A DNA stretch of 58,150 nucleotides from Aerococcus agrisoli (GCF_003797145.1 NZ_RKMG01000011.1:1-58150); one strand, 5' to 3'; positions 17,986 through 29,077 are shown, counted from the first letter of the stretch. Program-made: numbers and translations. The notes: generated from the sequence alone by a model not told the origin.

Positions 17986-18158
17986 TATGAGGGTGCTATA
18001 TGATTCTTCACACATTCTTAATAAAGATTGCACCTAAAATTCACAAAACAAGCTGATTTGTCACACAGTTAACATATTCTCCTGATACAATTGACCAGGT
18101 AGAAATTGGTCGAATTTTTCAATACATATAAATACAGTCTTTACATAAGGAGAATGGA

Positions 18159-19199
18159 ATGTCGAACCAGAGAAAAAACAAGAAAAAACATGTGTTGCCC
18201 ATAATCCCATTCATCGTACTAGGTTTGGCTTTGGTTGCGGTGGTTGTGGCGATTATGAAATTTAAAGAGGATACCGCTATAGCAGAATCAAGCGATATCT
18301 CAGGGGTAGTTGAGGAGAGTGCAGCAGAAACGTTGACACCATTAACTGCGACGGATGATGAAATCTATAATCTAGATCAAATGACAGCGGATGGCGTCGA
18401 AGCACTAGATGCTAGCCAATACGCTGATATGGCTGCCGTAATAGAGGATACGATGGCCGACTTCGGTGTTGCAGCCGAAGATATTTCATTAGTATATACA
18501 AACTTAAAAACCAATGAAACTTATACCGTTAATGAAGACAGCTACATGACAGCAGCTTCAACGGTCAAAGTACCATTGGCAACAGTCATTATTGACGCTA
18601 TCGAAGCTGGCGATATGACCTGGGAAACACCAGTCACATATGCTTGGGAAGATTACGAAGAAGGTGACGGTACCATCACAGCAGCGGTTGCGAGCGGCAC
18701 TGGTCAAGCCACTTACACCATTGAAGAATTGATGGGCGAATCACTGATGCATTCGGATAACACAGCAACTAATATGTTGATTGACTATTATGAAACAGTT
18801 TATGGTGAAGGATCTTTCAGATCAAATATCGTAGCAGAAGTATATGACCAAGTAGGTTATATCGACGAAGCCATCTATGAAGATAATGTCGCTTCTGCCA
18901 ACTTCTTGACAGCCTACTATAAACTGATTTCAACAGATGACACCTACCAACCAATCCTTGATTTCCTATTACAAACCTCACCAGATCGCCTATTCACAAC
19001 CTATGTGAAAAGTAGCGTAATGGCCAACAAATACGGAAACTATGGCACAGCCTTAAACGACACAGGGATTTACTACGAAAACGACGAAGCCCAATACAGC
19101 CTAGTCGTATACACAGACGGCTTAACCGAAGGCGAAGACTTCCTAGCCAACCTAAACCTACGCGTTAACGAATACTACCGCGCAACATACGGTGAATAA
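18159..19199 (+). CDS. Membrane-anchored serine hydrolase, class A beta-lactamase-like
   Basis: 346 residues: short basic N-terminus (RKNKKKH), one membrane anchor at about residues 12-33, an acidic linker to about residue 75, then an extracellular beta-lactamase-fold domain. Active-site motifs are S134-T-V-K137 (SxxK, in AASTVKVPL) and S199-D200-N201 (SDN, in LMHSDNTATNML). A clear KTG motif is not obvious; KYGNYG near residue 290 is the closest candidate, and the class A Glu166 motif is not evident. Such proteins are common in lactic acid bacteria and may act in peptidoglycan processing rather than resistance. The start has AAGGAGA 5 bases upstream. Single-gene unit with its own terminator. 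Confidence 0.82.
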   Translation: MSNQRKNKKKHVLPIIPFIVLGLALVAVVVAIMKFKEDTAIAESSDISGVVEESAAETLTPLTATDDEIYNLDQMTADGVEALDASQYADMAAVIEDTMADFGVAAEDISLVYTNLKTNETYTVNEDSYMTAASTVKVPLATVIIDAIEAGDMTWETPVTYAWEDYEEGDGTITAAVASGTGQATYTIEELMGESLMHSDNTATNMLIDYYETVYGEGSFRSNIVAEVYDQVGYIDEAIYEDNVASANFLTAYYKLISTDDTYQPILDFLLQTSPDRLFTTYVKSSVMANKYGNYGTALNDTGIYYENDEAQYSLVVYTDGLTEGEDFLANLNLRVNEYYRATYGE

Positions 19200-19208
19200 T
19201 TTTGATAT

Positions 19209-19247
19209 GAAAAGGAGCATCGCTGCTAGAAAGCGGTGCTCCTTTTT
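19209..19247 (+). terminator. Terminator of the serine hydrolase gene
   Basis: AAGGAGCATCGCT / AGCGGTGCTCCTT followed by TTTTTT. Confidence 0.8.
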
Positions 19248-19301
19248 TGTGGGCTGAACTAGTGGATTTCCAGCAAGCACCAGCGCGCCAACCACTACAG
19301 C

Positions 19302-19718
19302 CTAAACGTTCCGGATCTTGTGCCATAGGTGATAGATATAATTCTTGATTTTCGGTGCATGCGCTTCTACCATTAGCAATATTTGCGTACAAACAAAATT
19401 GTTAACTACTAAAGAGCCCACAAGGTCTAAAAAAGGCATTTCATTGATTTCAGTTGAGCTAAGGTACGAAACCAGAAAAATGCTGAAGAACGATAATACT
19501 AAACTTATAGCAGTTTGAATCAAATACTTGAATAGTACGGATAAAGCGTCTAATTTGTAAATAAAAAAGGTGAATCCAGTGATTGAACAAATAATGACCG
19601 TTAAAATGAATTCTACAAAATGAAAATTATCAAAAAAGACAAAGTTAATAAGATTCACAATAGAGAGGATGATGATTAATACTGAACTATTGTGAATACC
19701 AAATTTAAAATAACGCAT
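19302..19718 (-). CDS. Small membrane protein (DUF3021-like layout)
   Basis: 138 residues with four predicted membrane segments (about 12-32, 36-56, 65-88, 98-118), low in charge except at the C-terminal KIKNYIYHLWHKIRNV. Size and topology resemble the DUF3021 family of Firmicute membrane proteins, often found next to LytTR regulators, but no such regulator is present here and the assignment is weak. AAAGGATT 9 bases before the ATG makes translation credible. It is a lone leftward gene that converges on the serine hydrolase gene. Function unknown. Confidence 0.65.
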   Translation of the reverse strand: MRYFKFGIHNSSVLIIILSIVNLINFVFFDNFHFVEFILTVIICSITGFTFFIYKLDALSVLFKYLIQTAISLVLSFFSIFLVSYLSSTEINEMPFLDLVGSLVVNNFVCTQILLMVEAHAPKIKNYIYHLWHKIRNV

Positions 19719-19821
19719 AGAGTCAATCCTTTCATTTTATTAGCAATATGATGTCAATAAGGCAGATATACTAGGGATATTCGTGCTATCTTGCGAATCT
19801 CCTGCGATTTTTTCCTATTAT

Positions 19822-20110
19822 GAAAAAAGAGGGCTTGCCCTCTTTTCATTTTGAGTTTTTTGAGCGCTTATTTGGATTAGCAGCACGCTGAAATAAGGTA
19901 TTTTATCCGGCTTGTTGGGGATTGTATATATTGAATCCCATATAACCCTGATTTGAACACTTCAGGGGGCTGTGCGTTCAAGAATGAGAAAAATCGCGTC
20001 ACACGGAGGGCTGTGTGACGCGATCTTTTAATGGCGAATCACACAGGTGGTTTTGTGACGTATTTTTTCACATAAATGGTCACACAAGCCTTCCAAAGTG
20101 TCAATTTCAG
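19822..20110 (+). repeat. Dispersed hairpin-string repeat, family 2 (copy C2)
   Basis: Starts with the AAAAGAGGGC/GCCCTCTTTT hairpin (19826-19847), then hairpins centred near 19882 (CTTATTT/AAATAAG), 19928 (GGGATT/AATCCC), 19967 (TTGAAC...GTTCAA), 20008 (ATCGCGTCACAC/GTGTGACGCGAT), 20048 and about 20091. Spacing is 38-47 bp, mostly 40-43. It aligns to the reverse complement of 5855-6133. It fills most of the 19719-20424 gap. Confidence 0.75.
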
Positions 20111-20249
20111 GATATTTATAACCATAAAAATACAATCTCGAATAAACCTAACAAGAATTGTCTTCAACGGGCATATTATTAAACAGAAATAATATGCTGA
20201 GACTAAACTTTTTCAGACATGCAATGAAATCAATATTGGAGGACAACTA

Positions 20250-20405
20250 AAAGGACTGGAAGTGTAGTTCCTCTGCCGTGAAAGAGGATAAAATCGAGAC
20301 CTTGGCTCGATTTTAAAGCGAAAGACCTTGGCTTTCGCTGGTCCCACGGCAATAAGGAACGTACACTGCAAGGACGAAAATCGAAGATTTATTGTATTTG
20401 TCTCC
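20250..20405 (+). repeat. Family 1 element, short form (copy C)
   Basis: AAAGGACTGGAAGTGTAGTTCC, hairpins AAATCGAG/CTCGATTT and GCGAAAG/CTTTCGC, closing arm CCCACGGC..AAGGAACGTACACT. The internal module of the long form is absent. The outer GGGACAAA-type ends are eroded. It ends next to the stop codon of the ABC gene. Confidence 0.75.
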
Positions 20406-20424
20406 TTCCTATCCGATAGACCGC

Positions 20425-21216
20425 TTATTCCGGTACTACCTGGATGCGACCGTCTTTGAAGGGGCGCAGGATGACGGGTTTATCATAGAAGGCATGCAAA
20501 CGTTCAGGAGTCAGGATTTCATCCCGGTCGCCTTGGGCAAAGATGTTGCCTTCTTTTAGTAGCAATACTTTTTGGTAAAAGGCCGGAATCTCTTCAGTTT
20601 GATGCGTAACCATGAGCTGGCTAACTTCTGGTTTACGCTCAGCCAACAAGGCCAAGTTATCAAGCAGGCGTTCACGGGCGAATAAGTCCAGACCGCCGGT
20701 TGGCTCATCCAATATCAGGAGTTCAGGATCGGTCATCAAAGCGCGCAAGATGAGGACGGTTTGGCGCTCACCTTGGGAGAGGCTGGCAAGGTTACGTCCG
20801 CTTAGACGGGACATATTGAAGTCTGCCAGCAGCTGAGCGGCTTGGGCACGGTCAGTGTCGTTGATGTGTTGGTAAATGCCAATGCTGGCAAATTTCCCAG
20901 AGATAATAGTATTTTCTACACTCAGATGGGTGGGCAATTGTTGGTTTAGCCAACTGGATACGAGGCCGATACGTTTTTGTAAATCGGGGATGGATGTCTT
21001 ACCAAAGGCCTGACCCAGCACGGTTACTTGGCCGCTTGAGGGAAAATGGGTCCCGTTTAAAATATTCAAAAGGGTGGATTTGCCGGATCCGTTGAGGCCG
21101 AGTAGCCCCCAGTGTTGGGCGGACTGGATGGTCCAGTTGATGTCTTGCAGTATGGTTTTGTCCCCGCGACGAAAGGCGAGATTTTGGAGGTTGATGATGT
21201 CGTGTGCTGTGGTCAT
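20425..21216 (-). CDS. ABC transporter ATP-binding protein (YlmA-like)
   Basis: 263-residue stand-alone ABC ATPase. Walker A is GLNGSGKST near residues 40-48, the Q-loop and signature SLSQGERQ follow, Walker B is LLILDEPTGGLD, and the H-loop is MVTHQTEEIP. The frame opens earlier (21243), but AAGGAG at about 21228-21233 favours the ATG at 21216. No permease gene lies beside it, and such single-gene ABC ATPases (YlmA/ModF-like) have uncertain partners. It is divergent from the ilv operon leader and ends beside a family 1 repeat. Confidence 0.85.
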   Translation of the reverse strand: MTTAHDIINLQNLAFRRGDKTILQDINWTIQSAQHWGLLGLNGSGKSTLLNILNGTHFPSSGQVTVLGQAFGKTSIPDLQKRIGLVSSWLNQQLPTHLSVENTIISGKFASIGIYQHINDTDRAQAAQLLADFNMSRLSGRNLASLSQGERQTVLILRALMTDPELLILDEPTGGLDLFARERLLDNLALLAERKPEVSQLMVTHQTEEIPAFYQKVLLLKEGNIFAQGDRDEILTPERLHAFYDKPVILRPFKDGRIQVVPE

Positions 21217-21345
21217 GGTGATGATCGCTCCTTCGAATGTCATTTAAATATGAGAAAGTCTGTAATTTTTCTAATATAATAAGTCCATTCTAGCAGAAAA
21301 ATCGGGCAATTTTGTACATTATGAGAAAATAATGAAAATATATTG

Positions 21346-21374
21346 TTGACATGTTAAAAAATGATGAGTATACT
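21346..21374 (+). promoter_or_regulatory. ilv operon promoter
   Basis: TTGACA (21346-21351), 17-base spacer, TATACT (21369-21374), with AT-rich DNA upstream. Near-consensus. Confidence 0.85.
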
Positions 21375-21414
21375 AACTTCAACGAGTAATCAAAAAAGAG
21401 AGGAGTTTCATTCA

Positions 21415-21468
21415 ATGAGAGCGTTCAATTTATTAAATGCGAATGTCGTGATTATTATTATCACATAG
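21415..21468 (+). CDS. ilv leader peptide (attenuation)
   Basis: 17-residue peptide M-R-A-F-N-L-L-N-A-N-V-V-I-I-I-I-T with AGAGGAG 10 bases upstream. It contains runs of Leu, Val and Ile codons (TTA TTA, GTC GTG, ATT ATT ATT ATC), exactly the products of the pathway encoded downstream. It is followed by competing hairpins and a terminator. This is the classical arrangement for ribosome-mediated attenuation: stalling at scarce Ile/Val/Leu codons would prevent the terminator from forming. Confidence 0.85.
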   Translation: MRAFNLLNANVVIIIIT

Positions 21469-21554
21469 GACTGGAATTAACCAACGTTAATTTGAGTCCT
21501 ATTCGATGTTGAGTGGGACTTGGCATCCCATATTGTATGGGATGCCTTTTTTAT
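21466..21554 (+). promoter_or_regulatory. ilv attenuator: alternative hairpins and terminator
   Basis: Hairpin 1:2 is AGGACT..AATTAAC / GTTAATT..AGTCCT (about 21467-21500), overlapping the leader stop codon. AGTCC can instead pair with GGGACT at 21515-21520 (antiterminator). The terminator is GGCATCCCATA / TATGGGATGCC with T7 (21522-21554), a perfect 11-bp stem. Confidence 0.8.
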
Positions 21555-21608
21555 TGCTTTCGATGACTTGATAAGATTAAAGGAAAAACGAAGAAATGGG
21601 GTGCTCAT

Positions 21609-23312
21609 GTGGGCAGTACGAATGAAACCAAGTTAGGAACAGAATTACTGGTGGACGCGCTGAGAGATCAGGGTGTATCGGTGATTTTTGGTTATCCGGG
21701 CGGCGCGGCGTTGCATATTTATGATGAGTTTTTTAGACAAAATGTGAACCATGTCCTCACACGACATGAACAAGGGGCAGGCCATATGGCGGATGCCTAT
21801 GCGCGTGTCACAGGCGAGGTCGGCGTGGCCGTCACAACAAGTGGGCCGGGCGCAACCAATATCGTCACAGCAGTCGCAACTGCGCAAATGGATTCTGTTC
21901 CTATGGTGGTGATTTCGGGACAAGTTGCCGTGGACGGTATCGGTAAAGATGCCTTCCAGGAAACAGATGTGGTATCACTCATGACACCCATCACCAAATA
22001 TGCTTATCAAGTAACGGACGCACGCGATATCCCGCGTATCATCAAGGAAGCCTTCTACTTAGCCAATTCTGGCCGTAAAGGACCGGTACTCGTGGATATC
22101 CCTAAAAACATCGGTGTCCAACGCGTTGACCTAAACGACGTCGACGATAGCTTCGATTTACCAGGCTACAAACCCGACACACTTGTTGATTTAGTCGCTG
22201 TTGAAGCTGTGAAAAGGGCATTACTTGCCTCAGACAAACCTTTGTTACTAGTAGGGAATGGCCTCGTGAAGGCAGAAGCTGCGCAAGCCTTGCGTGACTT
22301 TGCCCACCGCTACCAAATCCCAGTAACGCACACCTTACTTGGTGTTGGCTTACTCACAAGTGATGACCCACTAAACCTTGGTATGGCGGGCATGCACGGG
22401 ACCTACGCAGCCAACATGGCCCTGATGGAAACAGATTGCTTAATCAACTTGGGTAGCCGTTTCGACGACCGGGTAGCTTCAAATCCCAACAACTTTGCGC
22501 CAGGTGCCAAAATTGTCCACGTGGATATTGATGCAGCCGAGTTAAACAAGATTATGGCAACGGATATCGCAGTTGAAGGCGATGCTAAACAATTCTTAGA
22601 AGTCTTGCTAGAAAATCCAATTGAAAACTGGACAGACAAGACAGCTTGGTTAGACCATCAAGCGGCTAACCAAGCCTTGCATCCATTACGTGTACCAGAA
22701 GCCAATGACTTTATCCGTCCACAACGAGTGCTTGAATATCTAGGGCAAGCAACGGATGGACAAGCTTACATCGTTACCGACGTTGGTCAACATCAAATGT
22801 GGGCCGCGCAATATTATCCTTATCAATTCCCGCGTCAATTATTGACATCAGGTGGATTGGGGACAATGGGTTATGGTGTGCCCGCAACTATCGGGGCAGC
22901 TTTTGCGACAGCGGGGACTGACCACCCAGTCGTTGGAATCATCGGTGATGGTGGCTTCCAAATGACCAATCAAGAGTTGAACATCATCCAACATTACGGT
23001 GTGAAACCAAAATTCATCATTTTAAACAACACCGTATTAGGAATGGTTCACCAATGGCAACATGCCTTCTATGAAGATCGTTATTCGCATTCTGAATTTG
23101 GCGCCGGCCTACCTGACTTCGTGAAATTATCTGAAGCCTTGGGCGTGAAAGCAGCGAAAGTAACTGATCCAAATGAATTAGAGGCTGCGATTGATACCAT
23201 GTTGGCTTACGATGGTGGTTATGTCTTAGAAGTTTTGATTGATAAACATGAGTTGGTAACGCCGATGGTACCATCTGGTAAAGCAAATAATGAAATGGAG
23301 GGATTGTCATGA
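21609..23312 (+). CDS. ilvB: Acetolactate synthase, large (catalytic) subunit
   Basis: 567-residue ThDP enzyme condensing two pyruvates to 2-acetolactate, or pyruvate with 2-ketobutyrate, in valine/leucine/isoleucine synthesis. The N-terminal FGYPGGAALHIYDEF with catalytic Glu in TRHEQGAGHMADAYAR, the FAD/central domain with NLGSRFDDRV, and the ThDP motif GDGGFQMTNQELNI...NNTVLGMVHQWQ are all visible. It starts at a GTG with only a weak GGGGTG ribosome-binding site 6 bases upstream, so modest translation is expected. It is the first structural gene behind the attenuator and overlaps ilvN by 4 bases. Confidence 0.95.
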   Translation: MGSTNETKLGTELLVDALRDQGVSVIFGYPGGAALHIYDEFFRQNVNHVLTRHEQGAGHMADAYARVTGEVGVAVTTSGPGATNIVTAVATAQMDSVPMVVISGQVAVDGIGKDAFQETDVVSLMTPITKYAYQVTDARDIPRIIKEAFYLANSGRKGPVLVDIPKNIGVQRVDLNDVDDSFDLPGYKPDTLVDLVAVEAVKRALLASDKPLLLVGNGLVKAEAAQALRDFAHRYQIPVTHTLLGVGLLTSDDPLNLGMAGMHGTYAANMALMETDCLINLGSRFDDRVASNPNNFAPGAKIVHVDIDAAELNKIMATDIAVEGDAKQFLEVLLENPIENWTDKTAWLDHQAANQALHPLRVPEANDFIRPQRVLEYLGQATDGQAYIVTDVGQHQMWAAQYYPYQFPRQLLTSGGLGTMGYGVPATIGAAFATAGTDHPVVGIIGDGGFQMTNQELNIIQHYGVKPKFIILNNTVLGMVHQWQHAFYEDRYSHSEFGAGLPDFVKLSEALGVKAAKVTDPNELEAAIDTMLAYDGGYVLEVLIDKHELVTPMVPSGKANNEMEGLS

Positions 23313-23581
23313 GTGTCAGTTTTATCGAACTACAAGTAGTCAATCGCCCGGGTGTCCTAAACCGGATTACCCAGGTCGTCTTGAAGCCACGCTACAATAT
23401 CGACAGCTTAACCTTGGTCGCGACTGACGATCCCAAGGTGTCTGTGATCACGGTGGGTATCCGCTTTGATGATGAGGCAGCTGCAAACTTATTGGCCAAA
23501 CAGTTGGCTAAGCAAGTAGACGTATTGAGTGGTGTGGTCTTGGATAAGGCCCCTGCTGTGATAGAAGGTGAGGCACCTTAA
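23309..23581 (+). CDS. ilvN: Acetolactate synthase small (regulatory) subunit, short form
   Basis: 90-residue ACT-domain protein (FIELQVVNRPGVLNRITQVV...) that activates and gives feedback control to IlvB. Typical Firmicute IlvN/IlvH proteins are about 160-170 residues; this one has only the ACT domain, like the enterobacterial IlvN/IlvM forms, so valine sensitivity may differ. The ATGA overlap with ilvB implies translational coupling. The stop is followed by a hairpin before ilvC. Confidence 0.88.
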   Translation: MSVSFIELQVVNRPGVLNRITQVVLKPRYNIDSLTLVATDDPKVSVITVGIRFDDEAAANLLAKQLAKQVDVLSGVVLDKAPAVIEGEAP

Positions 23582-23593
23582 AAGACCTAGGCC

Positions 23594-23636
23594 GCTGGTC
23601 CTAAGGTGCACTGCCTTGGCCAGCAGTCGTATTTTT
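23594..23636 (+). terminator. Intercistronic hairpin between ilvN and ilvC
   Basis: GCTGG..AGG / CCT..CCAGC (23594-23624) followed after 6 bases by ATTTTT. Probably a partial terminator or processing site that sets the ratio of ilvBN to ilvCA. Confidence 0.5.
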
Positions 23637-23656
23637 CACAAAGAGCTGATGATTAG

Positions 23657-24697
<1,041 letters not shown>

Positions 24698-24754
24698 TTT
24701 TTAAAGGGAAATCGCAAGATAGAGATGCACGCAAAATGAGAGTGAGGAAAGGCC

Positions 24755-26017
24755 ATGATGACCAAGCAAGTCAATAAGGAACAGGTATTATATGCCTACA
24801 AACAGTTACAATCCGTCGTCCGTCAAACACCATTACAGTTTGATCCATATTTATCGGAAAAATATGAAGCAAACATTTATCTGAAACGTGAGGATTTACA
24901 GGTGGTACGGTCGTTCAAATTACGGGGCGCGTATTTTGCCATCAACGAATTGAACGAGGAAGCTTTATCACACGGGGTAATCTGTGCGTCAGCCGGCAAC
25001 CATGCCCAAGGTGTGGCCTATGCCTGCAATGAAAAGCAAGTAATGGCAACGATTTTTATGCCCAATACAACGCCTGCTCAAAAAATCAACCAAGTCCGCT
25101 ACTTCGGTGGCGACTACGTTGATATCGTGATTGAAGGGGATACCTTCGATGCATGTAACGATGCAGCGCACGTATACGCAGGCGAAAATTCATTAACTTT
25201 CATCGAACCTTATGATGATGAAGACGTCATTGCTGGTCAAGGTTCCTTAGCAGTGGAAGTCCACCAAAGCTTAACGGCTGAAGGCGAAACTGCTGACTAT
25301 GTGCTTGTACCAATCGGTGGTGGTGGCTTGGTGTCTGGTGTTTCTGCTTATATGAGCGAGGCTATGCCGGAAACCAAAATCGTTGGGGTGGAACCATCAG
25401 GCGCTGCTTCTATGCAATTAGCTTTGGCTGAAGGGCAACCAACAGCTTTGGATCATGTAGACAAATTTGCGGACGGTACAGCTGTCGGCAAAGCAGGGAA
25501 TATTACCTTTGAATACGTGAAAAAATTGGTCGACCACATCGAAATCGTGCCCGAAGGTAAAATCGCGGGTACCATCATCGACCTATACACTCGTCAAGCC
25601 ATCGTGGCTGAACCTTCGGGTGCCTTATCTGTCGCAGCTTTGGAAAATATGAAAGAGGCGATTAAGGGGAAAACGGTCGTCTGCATCATTTCTGGTGGGA
25701 ACAATGACATCAACCGCATGGCCGAAATCGAGGAACGTGCCTTGATTTACTCAGGCAAGAAACAATATTTTGTGGTCAATTTCCCACAAAGACCGGGTGC
25801 CTTGCGTGAATTTGTATCAGAAGTCTTAGGACCTGAAAATGACATCGCTAAGTTTGAGTATACCAAGAAAATTTCCCGTTCAAATGGACCAGCCTTAGTT
25901 GGTATTTTATTAGGCGAGTATGAAACCCTACCAGATTTACTGGAACGATTAGAAAAATTTGACCCTAACTACGTTTCAGTTTCCGAAAATCCAACCTTAT
26001 ATGGTTTCCTCGTTTAG
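24755..26017 (+). CDS. ilvA: Threonine ammonia-lyase (threonine dehydratase), biosynthetic
   Basis: 420-residue PLP enzyme deaminating threonine to 2-ketobutyrate, the entry step to isoleucine. The PLP Lys is K55 in R-S-F-K-L-R-G-A-Y; ASAGNHAQGVAYAC and the phosphate loop GGGGLVSG are present, as is the C-terminal ACT-like regulatory domain (about 330-420: FVVNFPQRPGALREFVSEVL), giving the single-domain Firmicute form. AGGAAAGG precedes two adjacent ATGs (24755, 24758). It is the last gene of the ilvBNCA unit; ilvD is absent from this window. Confidence 0.95.
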   Translation: MMTKQVNKEQVLYAYKQLQSVVRQTPLQFDPYLSEKYEANIYLKREDLQVVRSFKLRGAYFAINELNEEALSHGVICASAGNHAQGVAYACNEKQVMATIFMPNTTPAQKINQVRYFGGDYVDIVIEGDTFDACNDAAHVYAGENSLTFIEPYDDEDVIAGQGSLAVEVHQSLTAEGETADYVLVPIGGGGLVSGVSAYMSEAMPETKIVGVEPSGAASMQLALAEGQPTALDHVDKFADGTAVGKAGNITFEYVKKLVDHIEIVPEGKIAGTIIDLYTRQAIVAEPSGALSVAALENMKEAIKGKTVVCIISGGNNDINRMAEIEERALIYSGKKQYFVVNFPQRPGALREFVSEVLGPENDIAKFEYTKKISRSNGPALVGILLGEYETLPDLLERLEKFDPNYVSVSENPTLYGFLV

Positions 26018-26184
26018 AAAAAAATAATTGCAATTCCTACTCTTGTCTATCATGGCACTTTTATAAGCTAAAAACACCATTGTAGCAGTCTTTTGACGGC
26101 TTGATCACCTTTGATAGAAAAAGACTGTTACACCAATGATGAAAACGTTTTATAAAAAGGCTTTCATTTTTAATTGACCCGTGC

Positions 26185-26284
26185 TATAATGTTTTTGAGG
26201 CAATCTAGACCTCTAATAGATTGCATCATCCTTTCATTTTTGTTTTTTCCTTTTTCACCCTCAAGGCTTGAGGGTGTTTTTTTG
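26185..26284 (+). ncRNA. Candidate small RNA with extended -10 promoter and terminator
   Basis: An extended -10 (TG-C-TATAAT, TATAAT at 26185-26190) is followed by a perfect hairpin GCAATCTA / TAGATTGC (26200-26224), a U/C-rich unstructured stretch (26228-26256) and a Rho-independent terminator CACCCTCAAG-CTTGAGGGTG plus T7 (26257-26283). There is no reading frame. The expected transcript is about 85-90 nt and leads into no gene. It could instead be just the ilv operon terminator. Confidence 0.5.
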
Positions 26285-26290
26285 TATGAA

Positions 26291-26570
26291 GGCGGTTGGG
26301 ACAAATGGCCTCTAAAAGGCATACACAATTCTTAAACAGAGTGGTGTACGCCTTTTACTTTGAAAAAATTCTTATACATTTTGATTGAAATATATTATGG
26401 GCACAGGTTAAAGGACTGGAAGTGTAGTTCCTTAGCCGCGAAAGGGGATGAAATCGAGACCTTGGCTCGATTTCAAATTGAAACACCTTGGCTTTCAATG
26501 GTCCCACGGCTCACAAGGACCGTACACTGTAAGGACGAAGAATCTATGATTTTAATCTCTTGTCCCAGCC
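26291..26570 (+). repeat. Family 1 element, short form (copy D)
   Basis: 280 bp from GGCGGTTGGGACAAA to CTTGTCCCAGCC. Outer hairpin AAAAGGC.TACAC / GTGTACGCCTTTT, arm AGTGTAGTTCCTTAGCCG (26421-26438) pairing with CACGGCTCACAAGG..GTACACT (26505-26528), inner hairpins GAAATCGAG/CTCGATTTC and ATTGAAA/CTTTCAAT. It is a direct copy of 30655-30940 on the other side of the bgl operon. Confidence 0.85.
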
Positions 26571-26710
26571 TGTATTTTCTTCAAAGGGATAACAATCAGA
26601 GTTTTTTAAATTTGCCCCCCTAATCTTTAATTGAAGGAATGTAGTTATAGAGCTGGCGGCAAGATTGGTCAACTGTCATTCTATAGAAGAATAAAAAAAT
26701 AGCAAAATTT

Positions 26711-26724
26711 AGAAAACGTTGTCA
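26711..26724 (+). promoter_or_regulatory. cre site 1 (CcpA), bgl operon
   Basis: AGAAAACGTTGTCA matches TGWNANCGNTNWCA except the first base. It lies 22 bases upstream of cre site 2. Confidence 0.6.
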
Positions 26725-26731
26725 TTTTTTG

Positions 26732-26760
26732 TTGACACCGTTTTCAATTGGGTGTATGAT
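26732..26760 (+). promoter_or_regulatory. bgl promoter overlapped by cre site 2
   Basis: TTGACA (26732-26737), 17-base spacer, TATGAT (26755-26760). TGACACCGTTTTCA (26733-26746) matches the cre consensus TGWNANCGNTNWCA at every fixed position and covers the -35, so CcpA binding should block RNA polymerase when preferred sugars are present. Confidence 0.85.
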
Positions 26761-26795
26761 ATGCAATAGATAAATAAACAAGTACTCTGTACACT

Positions 26796-26900
26796 GGATT
26801 CATTACAGTTCGGCTGGCAAGACCAGGCATCAAAGTTGATAGACATTAGACCTTTGGGGTTAGTGTCCACAATTTTAATGTCTGGTCTTTTTCTTTTTTT
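26796..26900 (+). promoter_or_regulatory. LicT/BglG-type RAT overlapping a terminator, bgl leader
   Basis: 29-nt RAT at 26796-26824 (GGATTCATTACAG....GGCAAGACC) matches the ribonucleic antiterminator consensus. Its 3' end overlaps the left arm of a terminator, AGACCAGGCAT / ATGTCTGGTCT (26819-26887), followed by a T-rich tract. A BglG-family antiterminator should stabilise the RAT when beta-glucosides are transported. No such regulator gene is in this window. Confidence 0.85.
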
Positions 26901-27021
26901 AAAGGAAGATTGAGTGAACTGAAGGGCTTAATATGAAGAAGGGAATGATAAACAAAACGGAAGCGAATGAAGCACGAATAAGTCACGAGAGTGCGGGCAA
27001 AGGTTTTTCTTTACTAGGGTA

Positions 27022-27073
27022 ATCTTAGGATAGGAGTGTGTGTACCTCCCTACATACACTCCCATCCTAAGAT
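27022..27073 (+). other. Long hairpin in the bglP leader RNA
   Basis: ATCTTAGGAT-GGAGTGTGTGTA pairs with TACATACACTCC-ATCCTAAGAT around a CCTCCC loop, about 22 pairs with few bulges. No T-tract follows (CAAAAAGG), so it is not a terminator. It sits 75 bases before bglP and might protect the mRNA's 5' end after processing. Confidence 0.65.
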
Positions 27074-27136
27074 CAAAAAGGGAGAAGGGGCGTCGCCCAA
27101 AGAAGTAAGTTGCAATTATACATTTATATATGATGA

Positions 27137-29077
<1,941 letters not shown>

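Noticed and set aside
18159..19199. Antibiotic-resistance beta-lactamase
   Set aside because: SxxK and SDN are present, but a clear Glu166 motif and KTG are not, and the protein is membrane-anchored; a cell-wall or housekeeping role is at least as likely.
20425..21216. Part of a complete ABC importer or exporter operon
   Set aside because: No permease or binding-protein gene lies on either side; neighbours are a repeat and the divergent ilv leader.
26360..26623. Open frames over family 1 copies (also 30805-31047, 1180-1368 and 809-1078)
   Set aside because: They follow the palindromic repeat sequence, have no ribosome-binding site, and do not stay in one frame between copies.
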